A DNA stretch of 64,000 nt from Porpolomopsis calyptriformis (taxonomy: Eukaryota; Basidiomycota; Agaricomycetes; Agaricales; Hygrophoraceae), in NCBI GenBank assembly GCA_951640195.1, contig OX621176.1, forward strand, positions 806,001-870,000. The letters are read 5' to 3'. The notes under the pieces were generated by a model, which ran no database searches, was not told where the DNA came from, and saw nothing but the letters and a program-made list of their open reading frames with translations. A program made the translations under genes and the position numbers. Below, piece after piece: positions 19,208 to 30,696 of the stretch (positions are counted from its first letter, which is position 1; each line of letters opens with the position of its first letter).

Positions 19208-22200
19208 TCTGGCCAAGTGCTGAAAGCCCAAGCACTTTGGCTGTGTCCCATGTATGTGTACCACCATCTATGAAAAGTTTTCGTTTTCTTGGCACACTTG
19301 AACAGGGCGAAGGTGCTCTCGAATTTTATCTTTGGATTACAAGTGCCGACAATCTTCGACGAGTAGCTATCATAGCACTCATTGACTCTGGCACCTCAGG
19401 GAATTTTATTGACGAAGCATTCATTCGTCAAATGGAGATATCGACCTATCCGTTGGATGAGGTTATACTGGTACAAAACGCTGATGGTTCCGACAACCGA
19501 GGAGGTCCCATCACGCACGATACAGACCTGTTTATCGAGGCACCAGACTTATCTTTTCGAGAACGAATCCAGTTGGAGGTCACCAACCTAGGAAGAAAAC
19601 AACAGGTCATCCTCAGCTTCCCATGGCTCTTGCGACACAACCCCACCATCAACTGGACAAAAGGCACCTTAACCTTTGCATCTGGTGACACACTGTTCAG
19701 TAGTATGCAAGTCAGAGTGTTGCCCCCACAGGAAGAACTCTACATCTTTGATTTGAGTCTGAAACATGACTCCTTTATTCGCTTGGTTGGAGTTGACCAC
19801 TCCTGACCAGTTTCCATCGAGGAGGATATCAAATCCTTCATTCCCAGTCGTTATCATAATTTCTGGTGTGTTTTCCATACCGCAGAATTCGACAAACTCC
19901 CTCCTCAACATCCCTTTGATCATGCGATCAACCTCTATCCAAATACCAAATTTCAAGTCAGAAAACTCTACCCCCTTTCTCCCTACGAACAGGTGGAACT
20001 CAACAAGTTTATTGATGAAAATCTCTGAACAGGTCAGATACATCCATCGAAATCACCTCAAGCTGCCCCTTTCTCCTTTGCGAAAAAGGCCAAAGAGATC
20101 AATGCTAAAGGTCTCAGTGCTGGTCTACGTCCTATCCAAGACTATCGCTACATCAACTCAAAGACCATTCCTGATCGCTACCCCCTTCCCCTTTTGTCGG
20201 AAATCCTCCAAGTACTGAAGCTTGCTACTGCTTCTCTTTTCACCATTATCGATATTCAATGGGGATTTAACAACATACGACTCAAGGAAGGCAACGAATG
20301 GAAAGCGGCTTTCATTACCAATCGAGGACTCTTCGAACCGACTGTTATGTTCTTTGGACTACGGAATTCCCCAGCATCCTTTCAACGAATGATAGATGTT
20401 CTTTTCAAACCAGTCTTGGACTCTGGCTGTGTTCACATTTATATTGACAACATCCTCATCATGGGTGACACCCCTGAAGAAATTCACCACTGGACCGACG
20501 AAACCCTCAAACTCATGGAGAAAAACCAACTATCTGCCAAACCTGTTAAATGCTAAATGGAAAAGACCTCAGTTACCTATCTTGGTACAATCATCAGTAA
20601 AGGTCAACTCGCCATCAACCCGAAAAAGGTAGATGCCATCATCAATTGGCTGACGCCCCAAAAACTGCGAGACCTCCAATCTTTCCTTGGCACCACTAAT
20701 TTTTGGCATCGTTACATCAAGAGTTTCTCCTCAGTAGTTCATCCTCTCTGTGGCCTTTTATGGAAAGACCAACCTTGGGATTGGTCTCCCTTGTGTCAAA
20801 AAGCCTTTGAACAGCTCAAACACCTTGTCACCACAGCCCCTGTCCTTCTTACTCCCCAGCCAGACCTTTCTTATTTTTTGGAGACTGATGCCTCTGATTT
20901 TGGTATTGGCGCGGTCTTATCCCAGAAACACGACAATGGTTGGCACCCTGTCGGCTTTTTCTCAAAGTCCTTACTCCCTGCTGAGTATAACTATCCTACC
21001 TACGATCTGGAGATGCTTGCAATTGTCACTTCCCTCAAGTACTGGCGCTATCTTTTAGAAGGCGCAAGGGATACTGTGTTGATAAAAACAGACAATTTGG
21101 CACTCAAGTATTTCATGCAGAACAGATCCCTCTCCAGACGACAAGCACATTGGATGGAATTCTTAGGCAGATTTGATTTCAATATCGAGTATTCCCCTGG
21201 AGTCAAAAACAAAGCTGATGGACTCTCTCACTGACCCGATCACCGCCGAACAGATAAAGAAGAACTAGAAGGTCAGGCCCTTCTTCCTCCTGAATGTTTC
21301 ATCAATGCTATCATTTCCATGTCTGAACCCTCTTTCATGTCAAGACTTTGTTTCCCCAACTTCAATCAAATCCCAGAGGACATTCGCATCAAATTATCCA
21401 ATTCCTCTTCCGGCTACTCCTTCACTGATGGAATTGTGAGAGATGCAGGAGATCGCATTGTCGTGCCAGCAGACGTATCGCTATGCACAGAGATAATTCG
21501 ATTGACCCACTCCCTACCCCATGGAGGCCATCCCAGAATTGAGAAGACATGTGAGCTTGTATTGCGGAACTACACCTGGAGTAGTGCTGCCCCTGACATC
21601 TGTGTATTCGTATCATCTTGTCTGACCTGTCAACAAGTCAAGCTTTACCCCTCAAAGCCTGCAGGTCTTCTGGAACCCATTCCCCCTTCGTCTTGACCTT
21701 GGGAAGAAATCACCGCCAATCTGATCACAGAACTCCCCCAATCATCTGGTTATGATGCTGTTTTAGTTGTTGTCGATCGCTTTACCAAACGCGCTCACTT
21801 CATCCTGATGACTTCAAACATTTCAGCAGAAGGAGTTGCAAAACTCTTTAGGGACAATGTATGGAAACACCATGGCTGGCCAAAGAAGATCATAACCGAT
21901 TGAGGAACTCAATTCGCTTCCAAATTCACAAAAGCTCTCAACACTCATTTGGGAATCATCTCCAGTTTATCTACCGCTTATCATCCCCAAACCGATGGTC
22001 AAACGGAATGCACCAATCAAGAACTTGAATAATACCTTCGCTTATATACCAACTTTATGCAAGACGATTGGGCCAACTGGCTATCTCCAGCTGAATTCGC
22101 GTACAACAACTGACAACACTCCTCGATGAAACACACTCCCTTTTACCTTGATACTGGCCAACATCCCTTCATCCCATCCATCCCCACGACTTCTACCTCT

Positions 22201-22767
22201 AATCCTGCAGCAGACGCCTTCCACAATCACCTCACAGAAGCCTGTGAGAAAGCCGCGAAAGCCCTAGAAACCATGGCAGAAACCATAAAGCGCTTCGCAG
22301 ATTGCAAATGGAAAGATACCCAGTTCCAAATAGGTCAATTCGTTTATCTTGATACCCGTAACTTAAAAACAGGTCGTCCAACCCTCAAACTCAATGTCCG
22401 ATGCACTGGACCATTCAAAGTTCTAGAAAAAATCGGAAGAGTCTCCTATCGCCTGGCCCTCCCCTTATCATGGAAAATACACGACGTCTTTCATGTTTCA
22501 CTCCTAAGATCCACTAACATTAACTCCGATCTCCATCCAGAAGAAGTGGACGATAGTCTCTGCCCACCTCTGGATATCATTCAAGAAAAAGAAGAATACA
22601 AGGTCGAACAAATTCTCCAACATCACGGGTCTACCCGACGTCACACATATTTGGTCAAATGGGTCAGCTATCCCATTGAAGAAGCAACTTGGGAGCCAAA
22701 GAAGAACCTTTCTCATGTGAAAGAGCGAATTCTAGAATATGAATGATCAATTCAAACGGCGACTTAA
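19208..22767 (+). pseudogene. Family B pol (9 stops): protease, RT, RNase H, integrase, chromodomain
   Basis: One frame, -1 to gag, ending at TAA 22765-22767. Stops: TGA 19804, 20026, 21232, 21694, 21901, 22111, 22744 and TAA 20554, 22030. Domains in order: protease LIDSGTSGNFID; RT with FGLRNSPASFQRM and YIDN (20440-20451) in place of YIDD; RNase H LETDASDFGIGAVLSQ; integrase zinc domain (GGHPRIEKT... CLTC); core with first Asp changed to Asn (ITANLI, codon 21718-21720), then IITD and DGQTE; chromodomain EYKVEQIL... YLVKWVSYPIEEATWEP with all three cage aromatics (Y, W, Y). Both D-to-N codons sit at former CG steps. Confidence 0.92.
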
Positions 22768-22890
22768 CCACTCTTTCATGGTATCAACTCCCCTCTTTTG
22801 AACTTTTCACTTTCATCACCTTTTCCAAACTCCGACTCATCCTTATAACCTCTTTTGCCTCCATCTTTCCCCTCAAAAGTCAACATCGCT

Positions 22891-23550
22891 ATGCCCACTG
22901 AATGCTCTCACCAAACTGCTCGCAAGTCCACTGGTGGTCGTCCACCCTGTGCTCCCCATATGTCCACAGGAGGACAACCCCCTCATCGCGCTCCCCCTCC
23001 CCTTGCTTCTACCTCATCCGCTTATGGTGAAGCTGAGCTCACCGGACAACTCTGGCAACACAACCAACGCGCACGAAACCGGGACCTCGCCATATGGCCC
23101 GAAGAAATAGTCGCACCACCCATCCCACCCGAGCAGATCATTGAGTCGTTGAAAAAGGACATTGATTACTATAAGAGTGAGATCGTGAGGTTGAATGAAG
23201 AACTGTACGGTCAGTGGTTGAGTCTAGATGGAGAAAGAAGAACGAGCAGGTACTAGCAGGAACAGGCCAAGCATTGGGAAGCAAAACACGAGGAAATCAC
23301 AAAGGTACTTCCTCATCTTGATTCCCCCACTCCCCCTGTTTTCCCAGGTCCACTCATCGTTCCCCCCGGTTCGTTGTCAAACCCCATCACCATCCCCGAT
23401 GACGACATTACTTCCCTGGCCAATATTATTTCCCTGTCGACTGCCGTCTCTGACAAGGACTTATCTTAGTCCTTCCCCTCCTCCGCATCCATCAACACTC
23501 TCGAACGCCGCCTCGAATTTCAGGACGAAATTCCTTTTAGTGTGGGTGTA
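22891..23550 (+). pseudogene. Family B third ORF with histone H3 tail-like N-terminus (2 stops)
   Basis: ATG 22891 lies 123 nt after the end of pol. The protein begins MPTECSHQTARKSTGGRPP; QTARKSTGG is identical to H3 residues 5-13 (numbered without Met), which include K9, S10 and K9's ARKS context. A second STGGQPPHRAP follows at residues 25-35. After a Pro/Ser linker comes a helical, coiled-coil-like part (PEQIIESLKKDIDYYKSEIVRLNEELYGQW... EQAKHWEAKHEEITKVL). Stops are TAG at 23254-23256 and 23467-23469, both explainable as CAG to TAG; the frame then runs to the LTR, about 220 codons in all. There is no histone fold, signal peptide or membrane segment. The proposed function (chromatin mimic) is inference. 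Confidence 0.7.
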
Positions 23551-23876
23551 TGTCACAGATACTTTTTCCTTTTTTCTTTTAGTCATACTTGATTAGTCTT
23601 TGTTCCATTTACCCTTCCGCTTTACCGCTTTATATATAGAGACTAGTCACATGTACCCTCTTTCTGACTCTTCACTAGTCACATTCCGTTTTCCGCTTTG
23701 TAATCATCCATACAACTGACTCACGTTGACTCAGGTAGTTAGTATATAAAGCCTGACCTCTAGTCAGTAGGTTAAGTTCGATTCCTAGTTAGCTCCCTCA
23801 CTCTTTAGTCGAATTCCATTTCCTCATCAGCCCCTCCAACATGAGAAGTAAAGCCTTCGACTACCGAATCATAACA
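23551..23876 (+). repeat. Family B 3' LTR (326 bp)
   Basis: TGTCACAG to ATAACA, the same length as the 5' LTR, followed by the GAAAG target duplication. It keeps CG at several places where the 5' LTR has TG. Confidence 0.95.
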
Positions 23877-23881
23877 GAAAG

Positions 23882-24497
23882 GCAGCTAAGGCTGCAAAAA
23901 AGGAGGCAGCAAGGAGGGTGAAGGAGGTGGCTCAAGCACCAGAGCAGATAGAGACAGTGGAGGAGGTTGGATTAGGCTAAGAGGCCATGATCAGAAGGCT
24001 ATAAGTACTTTCTTTTTTATCCATTTTATTCTGGAGTTAACTGGAGTTTATTTAGAAGGACTCCATATGAGCCTTGCACCCACAAGGGGTTAGCAGAGGA
24101 ATGCATGTGGCTAACTGGACAGGGGAAGGCCCAGAGCTGCACCACCTGACAGCATGTGAAGGGGAAGTGTTGGGTTGGGGAAGAACCTATGAAGAGAAAA
24201 CGCACCTGGAGTGTCACAGAGGAACTGGAGCACAGAGAAAAAAGGCGATAAGGAAATGCAGAGTTAGCAGAGATGGAGAAATTGAGGGAGGAGTTACAGG
24301 GAGTTTGGGGGGAGATGAGGAAGATGAGGATAGAGATGAAGAGGATGAGGGAGTCTATGGATTGGACCAAGGAGTTATTGGATGGGGACTACAAGGATAG
24401 CAGAGAAAGCGAAGAAAGTTTGGAGGCATCAGAGGTGTCAGAGATGTCGGAGGAGATGCCCATAAGGGATGTAGAATTAGTTCCTTCAATGGAATAA
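23882..24497 (+). pseudogene. Antisense ORF of X1, 3' part: coiled coil and Cys cluster
   Basis: Continues the plus-strand reading split by B (AAKAAKKEAARRVKEVAQAPEQIE), then, after a possible intron at about 24005-24058 (ending TTTATTTAG), EPCTHKGLAEEC... SCTT-QHVKGKC, a basic stretch, a helical EMEKLREELQGVWGEMRKMRIEMKRM, an acidic Ser/Glu tail and VELVPSME before TAA at 24495-24497. X2 shows the intact six-Cys pattern. It runs convergent to gag-pol, whose stop is at 24544. Function unknown; the Cys spacing is reminiscent of fungal Zn2Cys6 clusters but longer. Confidence 0.55.
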
Positions 24498-24543
24498 TGA
24501 TTTTTTAGAATCAAAGAAAAAGAATAAATAAGAGTGAAAGAAT

Positions 24544-27500
24544 TCAATAGTCAGGTCTGGGTTTGTCTGGATAAGTGGAGTGGAACTCTGAGACAAGTTC
24601 TGAAGCGTGTCCTAGCTTAGTAGCAAGGATCCATAAGGATTCTTTATCAGTACCTTCATAGCCTTCCCAATGAACCAAATACAATAGTTTGCATAAACAA
24701 TGCCTATTATCAATTGTTGAGTCTAGGATTTCAGAGATCTCGAATTCCAGTTCACCATCTATGATTACTGGAGGAGGCAGAGGTTGTACTCAGTTAGGAA
24801 TTGTATCCAGTGAGGCTGGTTCCAACTGTGATACATAACAGACAGGATGGATAGCCTTCATGGAACTAGGTAAACAAAGAGTATAGGAATGGGTTCCAAC
24901 TTGGGCAATGACCTCAAAAGGACCTAAGTTTTTCTCTGAGAGTTTCTTGGAGGGTCTGGTGGTTTAGAAAAACTTGGCCTTTACAAAGGCTTGAGTTCCT
25001 ATTTCGAAATCAGGAGCTGGAATGCACTTTAAGTCAGCGTAATGCTAATAACACTTTTGAGCTTCAGAGATAGTATTTTAGAGTTCGGAGTGGAGTTTAT
25101 CCAAATCAACAGCTAGTTCTCTGGCTTGAATGGAAGTAAGATCATGTTCAGGGTGTACCAAAATATTTGGATGATAACCCTTGTTAGTAAAAAAAGGGGA
25201 TATTCCAGTAGTAGCATTCGGAGCATTGTTATATATGAATTCTAAAATAGCCAGGAGATGGGATCAGTTGTCCTGTTGATAGTTACAATACATCTGTAGG
25301 TATTGCTCCAAGGTTTGATTAACTCATTCAGTTTGTTTGTCACATTCCAGATAGTACCTGGAGGTAAAATGAAGATGCATGTCAAGGACTTTACCCAATG
25401 ACTGGAAAAAGTGGGAAACAAATTCTGAGCCTTGGTCACAGGTGACATGTGAAGGAACTCCATGTTTGGAGAACACATGGACAAGGAAAAGTTGAGTGAG
25501 TTGAGGAGCAGTGATGGTGTCAAAAGTTGGTATAAAAATGGCTTGTTTGGAGAATTGGTCAACAATGACAAGAATGGTGGAGAATCTATCAGAGTTAGGG
25601 AGTTGCTCGATGAAATCCATGGAGATGGAATTCCAAGGCTTCTCCAGAATTGGGAGTTGCTTGAGCAAACTGTAAGGTTGATGGCAAGGGACTTTGGACC
25701 TAGCGCACATAGTACAGAAGTTACAATAATCCTTTATAAAGGTCCAGAGTTCAGGCCAAGTGTATTCTTGTTGAATCAATTCAAGCGTTTTGTTTTGACC
25801 AAAATGACCAGCAATTAGATAATCATGTTTCATATGCAAAACTTCAAGTCATAAGTCATTTACATCAGGCACATAGATACGACCATCACAATGAAGGAAA
25901 CCAGAAGTGTCAATAGTCCATTGGAGATTGGAGTTGGGATTGGAGTTGGATTCGGCAACCTTCAGATGCTCCATAGCCACTGTATCATCATAGAGTGAAC
26001 TCCAAATTCCTGAATGGAGGGAGTCAACATCTATAATGAATGCAGCTTTTAGGACTGGATCAAATAAGGATAAAGCTTATAGGGATGAAGCCAGTTGCTC
26101 TGAGGTGAAAACCAGTCAGAGGTTCTGAGGATTAATACTGGCATAGTTGCTATCTCCCTCTTTAGGGTTAATGTTATATCAATGCATTAAAAAGTCTAGC
26201 TTTGCTCCAAGTTTTCCAGGATGGAAGTGAATGATGAGATTAAAGCCTGATAAAAATTCAGACCAATGAGCCTGACATCATGATAAGAGTTTGGTCATAG
26301 AGAAGTACACCAAATTCTTGTGATCGGTGACAACATCAACTGGGTCAGAAGAGCCTTCAAGGTAATGGTGCCAGTTGCAAAAACTATTGTGAATGGCTAA
26401 CAGCTCCTTGTCATGGATATCGTAATTCAACTCTGGCAGAGTTAAAGTCCGAGAATAAAATGCGATAGGATGTAATGATTCATCATCAGCGTAAGTTGAC
26501 AGAATGCCTGCTATGGCATAGTCAGAGGCATCCATTTCTACTATTAGATGTAATCCTGGAGTGAAGTTGATAAGAACAGGAGCAGAAGTGAAGGCCTGTT
26601 TCAAGGATTCAAATGCAAATTTGCATTGAGTATCAAAATTCCATGGAATGTTTTTCTAGGTCAGTCACATAAGCGGAGTTACCAATCCCAAGTAATTGTT
26701 AATAAAACGCCTATAGAAATTTCCAAAACCTAGAAATAATTGGACATCCTTGATTTTCTGTGGTTTTGGCCAATCCAAGATAATTTGAACCTTGGCAGGA
26801 TCCATGGTAATTCCATCAGGAGAAAGGATAAATCTGAGGTATTCAACTGTATCTTGATGAAAGAAACATTTCTCCAATTTTCTAAAAAGACTATTAAGTC
26901 AGAGTCTTCAGAGGACCTCACAGACATGTTTCCAGTGATCTTCAATATTGTCTGAGTAGATGAGGATATTATCAAGATATACTACAATGGAGACATCAGA
27001 GAGGTTGGAGAAAATTTCATTCATGAATCATTAAAATATTGATGGGGTGTTGCATAGACCTAAGGGCATAACCAAGAATTCAAAAGCACCATACTTGGTA
27101 TGAAAAGTGGTTTTCCATTCATCTCCTTCCGCGATCTGTACATTGAAGTATCCAATTTGCAGATCAATTTTAGTATAGATATGACCTTTGCTGGCATGGT
27201 CTAGGAGATTGGAAATGAGCAGAAGAGGGTAACAATCCTTCTTAGTGATTTTGGTAATACCTCAATAGTCCATGCATAATTGTAAGGAACCATCTTTCTT
27301 GTGGATGAAAATAATCAGAGTGCCACCTGGAGATCTGGAGGAATGTATCCAACCTTTTCTAAGGTGTTCATCCAAGAATATATGGAGAGCCTCTTGTTCC
27401 ACAACAGAAAGAGAATAGATGCATCCTAGTGGAGGTGTCGTACCTTCCTCTAGATCAATATGGTGATTGCTATAATGATGAGGAGGAAGACATTTAGATT

Positions 27501-28212
27501 TTCCTTCACTGAAAACATTAGTATAATCATGATATTCCAGAGGGACTTTAGCATAAAATGCAGAGTCTGGAGGAACATTGGAGATCTCGACAGAATGAGC
27601 TTTTGAAATATCAGCAGCTTGAAGAACAAATGATTGTGATCCTTCTTGTTTGTTAGCATATACAAATGCCACTGCCAAAATGATTGATATGGAAGGAAGA
27701 GGGGTTGGAGTCAGAGCTGGAGAGTCAAACAGAATTGCCTTGGAAGGCATAGGTGTTGACAACAAAGATGAATACATGGTGTCCCAAATGAAATACTGCT
27801 TGTAACCCAGTTAATCAATGGATTGTAGCAGGTAAGCTAGTTGAATCCAAGAACAGCAGAACAAGATGTATCCAATGGAGTGACTAAAAACTCAATATCT
27901 AGAGTTTCTCCAGACAGAAATTGAACAGGGAGGGTAACTCCCAAATCAATAGTTCTCCTTTGAGATCTATCAAATAATCGGAGTTGCTTCAGAGGAAGCA
28001 GAGATGTCTTGAGTTTGTTTTAATGAACAAAGTCCAAGTCCAAGAAACAATGTGTGGATCCTGAGTTGATAAGAGTTGGAATAGATAACAAACTGATAAA
28101 TAGAGTAATTAAAAGGAATCAGAGCAAGGAATGGAAGCATTGAGCTTTATGATAGGAGATGCAGGAATGGTTTCAATGCAGTCCACATTCCACATCTCAT
28201 GTGGACTACCTC
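24544..28212 (-). pseudogene. Family X pol (many stops): protease to chromodomain
   Basis: Same minus-strand frame as gag, ending at TGA 24544-24546. Visible parts: protease with NSGSTHCFLD (the catalytic D of DSG is Asn, near 28070), RT ([26 protein letters not shown] near 26965-26983, LGFGNFYRRFI), RNase H (VEMDASDYAIAGILS), integrase zinc domain (HMKHDYLIAGHFGQNKT... CNFCTMC), core with ISMDFIEQLP, CDQGSEF and CDKQTE, and chromodomain (EFEISEILDS... LLYLVHWEGYEGTD). At least a dozen stops, many as TGA or TAG. Most similar in style to basidiomycete chromoviruses with YLDD/YLDN RT. Confidence 0.88.
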
Positions 28213-29442
28213 CTATTTTTCTGGAGCGGCTGGAGAGGCACTTGGAATAGGAGTAGGGGATCCTTGAGTAATAGGTTCAGCAACAGTAGTGGCATATCCA
28301 GAAGTCTTCTTTGAAGCTGAAGAACCAGACTTCAGACATTCCTTTGCCATATGACCTGGGGATCCACCAAACATACACAAGTTATTATCCAAACAGTGTT
28401 TTTGTTTGGCTGGAGTAAGCTTTCCATCTTTTCTGAGCTTGTCGGAAAGATTAGGATGTTTCAGAGTTGAGGTAGCTGGAGCAGCTTTCATAGGAGTCTT
28501 TTTGGAAGCAGATGGTGCTGATGGAGTGGAAGATAGTTTGGGGCCATTTGACAGAGAAGGAGCTGGAGCACAACTGGAGTCCCGCTTAAGCTCTCCTTTA
28601 TGTTCCCAATACCTAGCATCAATCATTTGAGCTAACTCCTTCATAGCTACTAATGTGGCTGGTTTTCCAACTTGAGACATTTGATCCTTGATTTGATCTG
28701 GAAGACCACAGTAAAAGATATGCCATAGTGCTCTGACATCCTATTGGACTTGAACCGCAAGCCTATTGAAGTGTACAATATACTTAGTGATCCATTGATT
28801 GTTGAACATCTTCAAAGATTCTAATTCCACTTTGGCAGTTCCTACTGGATCCAAAGGTCCGAATTGGTCCTGTAACTCAGAGCAGAACTCCAAGAAGTCC
28901 AAAAGGAATAATGGGGGATTAGGAATAGTTTCCAAAAGGTAAGGTTTGAACAAAGACAATGCCATTCCCTTTAGAAATGACATAGCATAATTGACCTTAG
29001 CTTCATCAGAAGTAAACACAGAAGGCCTATCCTTGAAATTCAATTGAAGTTGAACTAAGAAAGGTCAGAGTTTCATCAGATCAGAGCCATTGAAAGGATC
29101 AGGCTCTTGGACTTTAGATTTTGCAGGTTTGGCTCCAGAAGAAGCTTGAGTGATGGTGGCAATGTTTTGAAAAGCCATAATCAATCTCTCTTCAGCTGTC
29201 TCCTGTTCCAAAGCTTCTTGGGCTTGCTGGACTGGAGGTGTTTCTTCAACCAAAGTTGATGTTTGACCTTGGATATTCCATGGAGTTATGGGTTGTAATG
29301 GATTTTCTTGATCATGAAAAGCAGCAGGGAGCCTTTCAGATATATGCGTAGTTGGAGACACAGTACTTGTTTTGGAGTTAGTCAGAGATAATCAACTTCT
29401 AGTTGAAAATCCCATGAAATGTTCAAGAGTATGTTGTGTCAT
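28213..29442 (-). pseudogene. Family X gag (stops; degenerate zinc knuckle)
   Basis: An ATG at 29442, 34 nt from the LTR, is in frame with the whole gag reading. Stops: TGA 29392-29394, TGA 29065-29067, TAG 28741-28743 and TAG 28213-28215; the last could be an authentic gag stop or a decayed Gln, because pol continues in the same frame. Capsid: EPDPFNGSDLMKL, FKDRPSVFTSDEAKVNYAMSFLKG. The knuckle reads CMFGGSPGHMAKEC, so the second Cys is Gly. Confidence 0.85.
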
Positions 29443-29463
29443 CATGAATAAAACCTGAGCTAG

Positions 29464-29474
29464 AGACAGAATAT
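29464..29474 (-). promoter_or_regulatory. Self-primer binding site of family X
   Basis: Two bases after the 5' LTR the minus strand reads ATATTCTGTCT, the exact complement of AGACAGAATAT inside the LTR (plus-strand 29542-29552), which begins 32 nt from the start of the TATATAAG box (29577-29584). Perfect over 11 nt despite the age of the element. Confidence 0.78.
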
Positions 29475-29476
29475 AC

Positions 29477-29700
29477 TGTTAGGTTCAAAGTTTCAGAGTT
29501 GATATCAGAGATCAAAGATGCGTAAATGTAGGACTTAGTTGATATTCTGTCTATAGATACAGGAAAAAATGTGGTACTTATATACCTGCTAGATAATTAT
29601 ATCTGAGACATGATGATGATAGAGTGCATTGTAAGTAAGAGACATGTGAAAAGTCTGGAGTGTTCAGAGTCATTGGAGTTGTTGGAACTGGGATGTAACA
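29477..29700 (-). repeat. Family X 5' LTR (X1)
   Basis: 224 bp, paired with 16715-16938, followed by the CTTAC duplication at 29701-29705. Carries the TATA box at 29577-29584 on the minus strand. Confidence 0.93.
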
Positions 29701-29705
29701 CTTAC

Positions 29706-30390
29706 TAACTATGAAACATGCCAAGTTGCTATCCACAAGTGACCACATAGGCAACAAAGCAGCTTTGAGATAACACAGCAACTGGTGGAGGGATTGGGTG
29801 TTGAGTGAGCCTAGGTTGTTGGTGTTCCTCAAAAGCTAATGAAGTTTTGTTAAACAGATCCTCATTGTTGAGAGATAATATTGATGTCTGTAGAGAAATG
29901 TCAGAGATGTCATCATTATCTTGAGCATTGTGCTGAAGAGGATCTTGCAAAAGGGGGTAAGTAGATTCACAAGTAGGGGAGTAGATGTACCTTGTTCTAC
30001 CATTGTTTCTAGTGAGAGCAAAGACAATAATGAAGGGAAGTAAAATAAAGTTCTTAATAATATGTAACAGATACTTAAACAAGGTCATTTAACTATCATG
30101 TTGCTGAAGAATGTAGCCTGTTCATCCTGGATGACATAAGAATAAGGACTATGAAATGAACTTACTGTGCATCCTCATACTGATTAATAGTGGGAGACAA
30201 TGGAGTACCTACTGTATTTTTGTTGACTAGTCATCCACTTCAAAAAAAATCATATCAGCACAGAAGTCCACAATAGTTTTTCACTCACTGACATGTCTCA
30301 TCTGGGAGTTAATGGTGCTAGGTGTCATCTTGGAGTGCATGGCATGAGCACTCCCTTAGATAGTGCAATCTTGCCTTAGCAGTAGTTGGG
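29706..30390 (-). pseudogene. Upstream part of the gene interrupted by X1 (unrecognised)
   Basis: Continuous with 16215-16660 once X1 is removed. On the minus strand one frame reads MTLFKYLLHIIKNFILLPFI (hydrophobic, possibly membrane or shadow), then CESTYPLLQDPLQHNAQDNDDISDISLQTSILSLNNEDLFNKTS, and stops at 29729. The frame leading to the splice donor is different, so at least one frame change or unseen intron exists. I do not recognise the product. Confidence 0.35.
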
Positions 30391-30602
30391 TGTAAGAGTT
30401 CAGACACTTGCCTTGCTTAAAGCCAGCTAAATATGACCAATATCAATTGGAGTTGTGTAGACCTGGTACAAGTGGTGGCAAGATGTAAAAAGAACTACCT
30501 AAATAAAGGTAAATACTGACTATGTACCACTCTTTGGTACAAATACCAACAAATAAGGATCACATCCTTATGACTACTCCTGTGATGGCTATATCTGTTA
30601 TA
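30391..30602 (-). repeat. Family C LTR (left)
   Basis: Pairs with 34193-34394 and, in reverse orientation, with 8998-9208. Right LTR lacks about 10 bases present here (GTGGCAAGAT). Confidence 0.85.
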
Positions 30603-30696
30603 TCCTCCCTTATCAGATTGACCCATGGGGTACAATCAACAAAAGACATCCTATGAATCAGTAGGAGAATTAAGAACAGAATTAAAGTTTGATTCT

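Larger units (their letters stand above)
17270..23876 (+). mobile_element. Family B Ty3/Gypsy chromovirus with H3-tail-like third ORF
   Basis: Complete element with 326-bp LTRs (17270-17595 and 23551-23876) and duplicated target GAAAG at 17265-17269 and 23877-23881. It carries gag, pol in the -1 frame, and a third ORF. The LTRs differ at about 13 sites by eye, nearly all transitions. There are 6 in-frame stops in gag, 9 in pol and 2 in the third ORF, so it is dead as sequenced. It is inserted in the antisense ORF of X1. Confidence 0.95.
16715..29700 (-). mobile_element. X1: family X Ty3/Gypsy chromovirus with nested family B
   Basis: Paired 224-bp LTRs at 16715-16938 and 29477-29700 with 5-bp duplications CTTAC at 16710-16714 and 29701-29705. 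Gag-pol is on the minus strand; a convergent ORF lies on the plus strand near the 3' LTR. Subtracting the nested B (17270-23876 plus its duplication) leaves about 6.4 kb, ordinary for Ty3/Gypsy. The sequence is poor in CG and full of stops, so X1 looks older than B or E. Confidence 0.93.

Noticed and set aside
22891..23256. A genuine histone H3 gene or pseudogene
   Set aside because: Only the tail motif matches; there is no histone fold, and the ORF sits between pol and LTR in two different elements.
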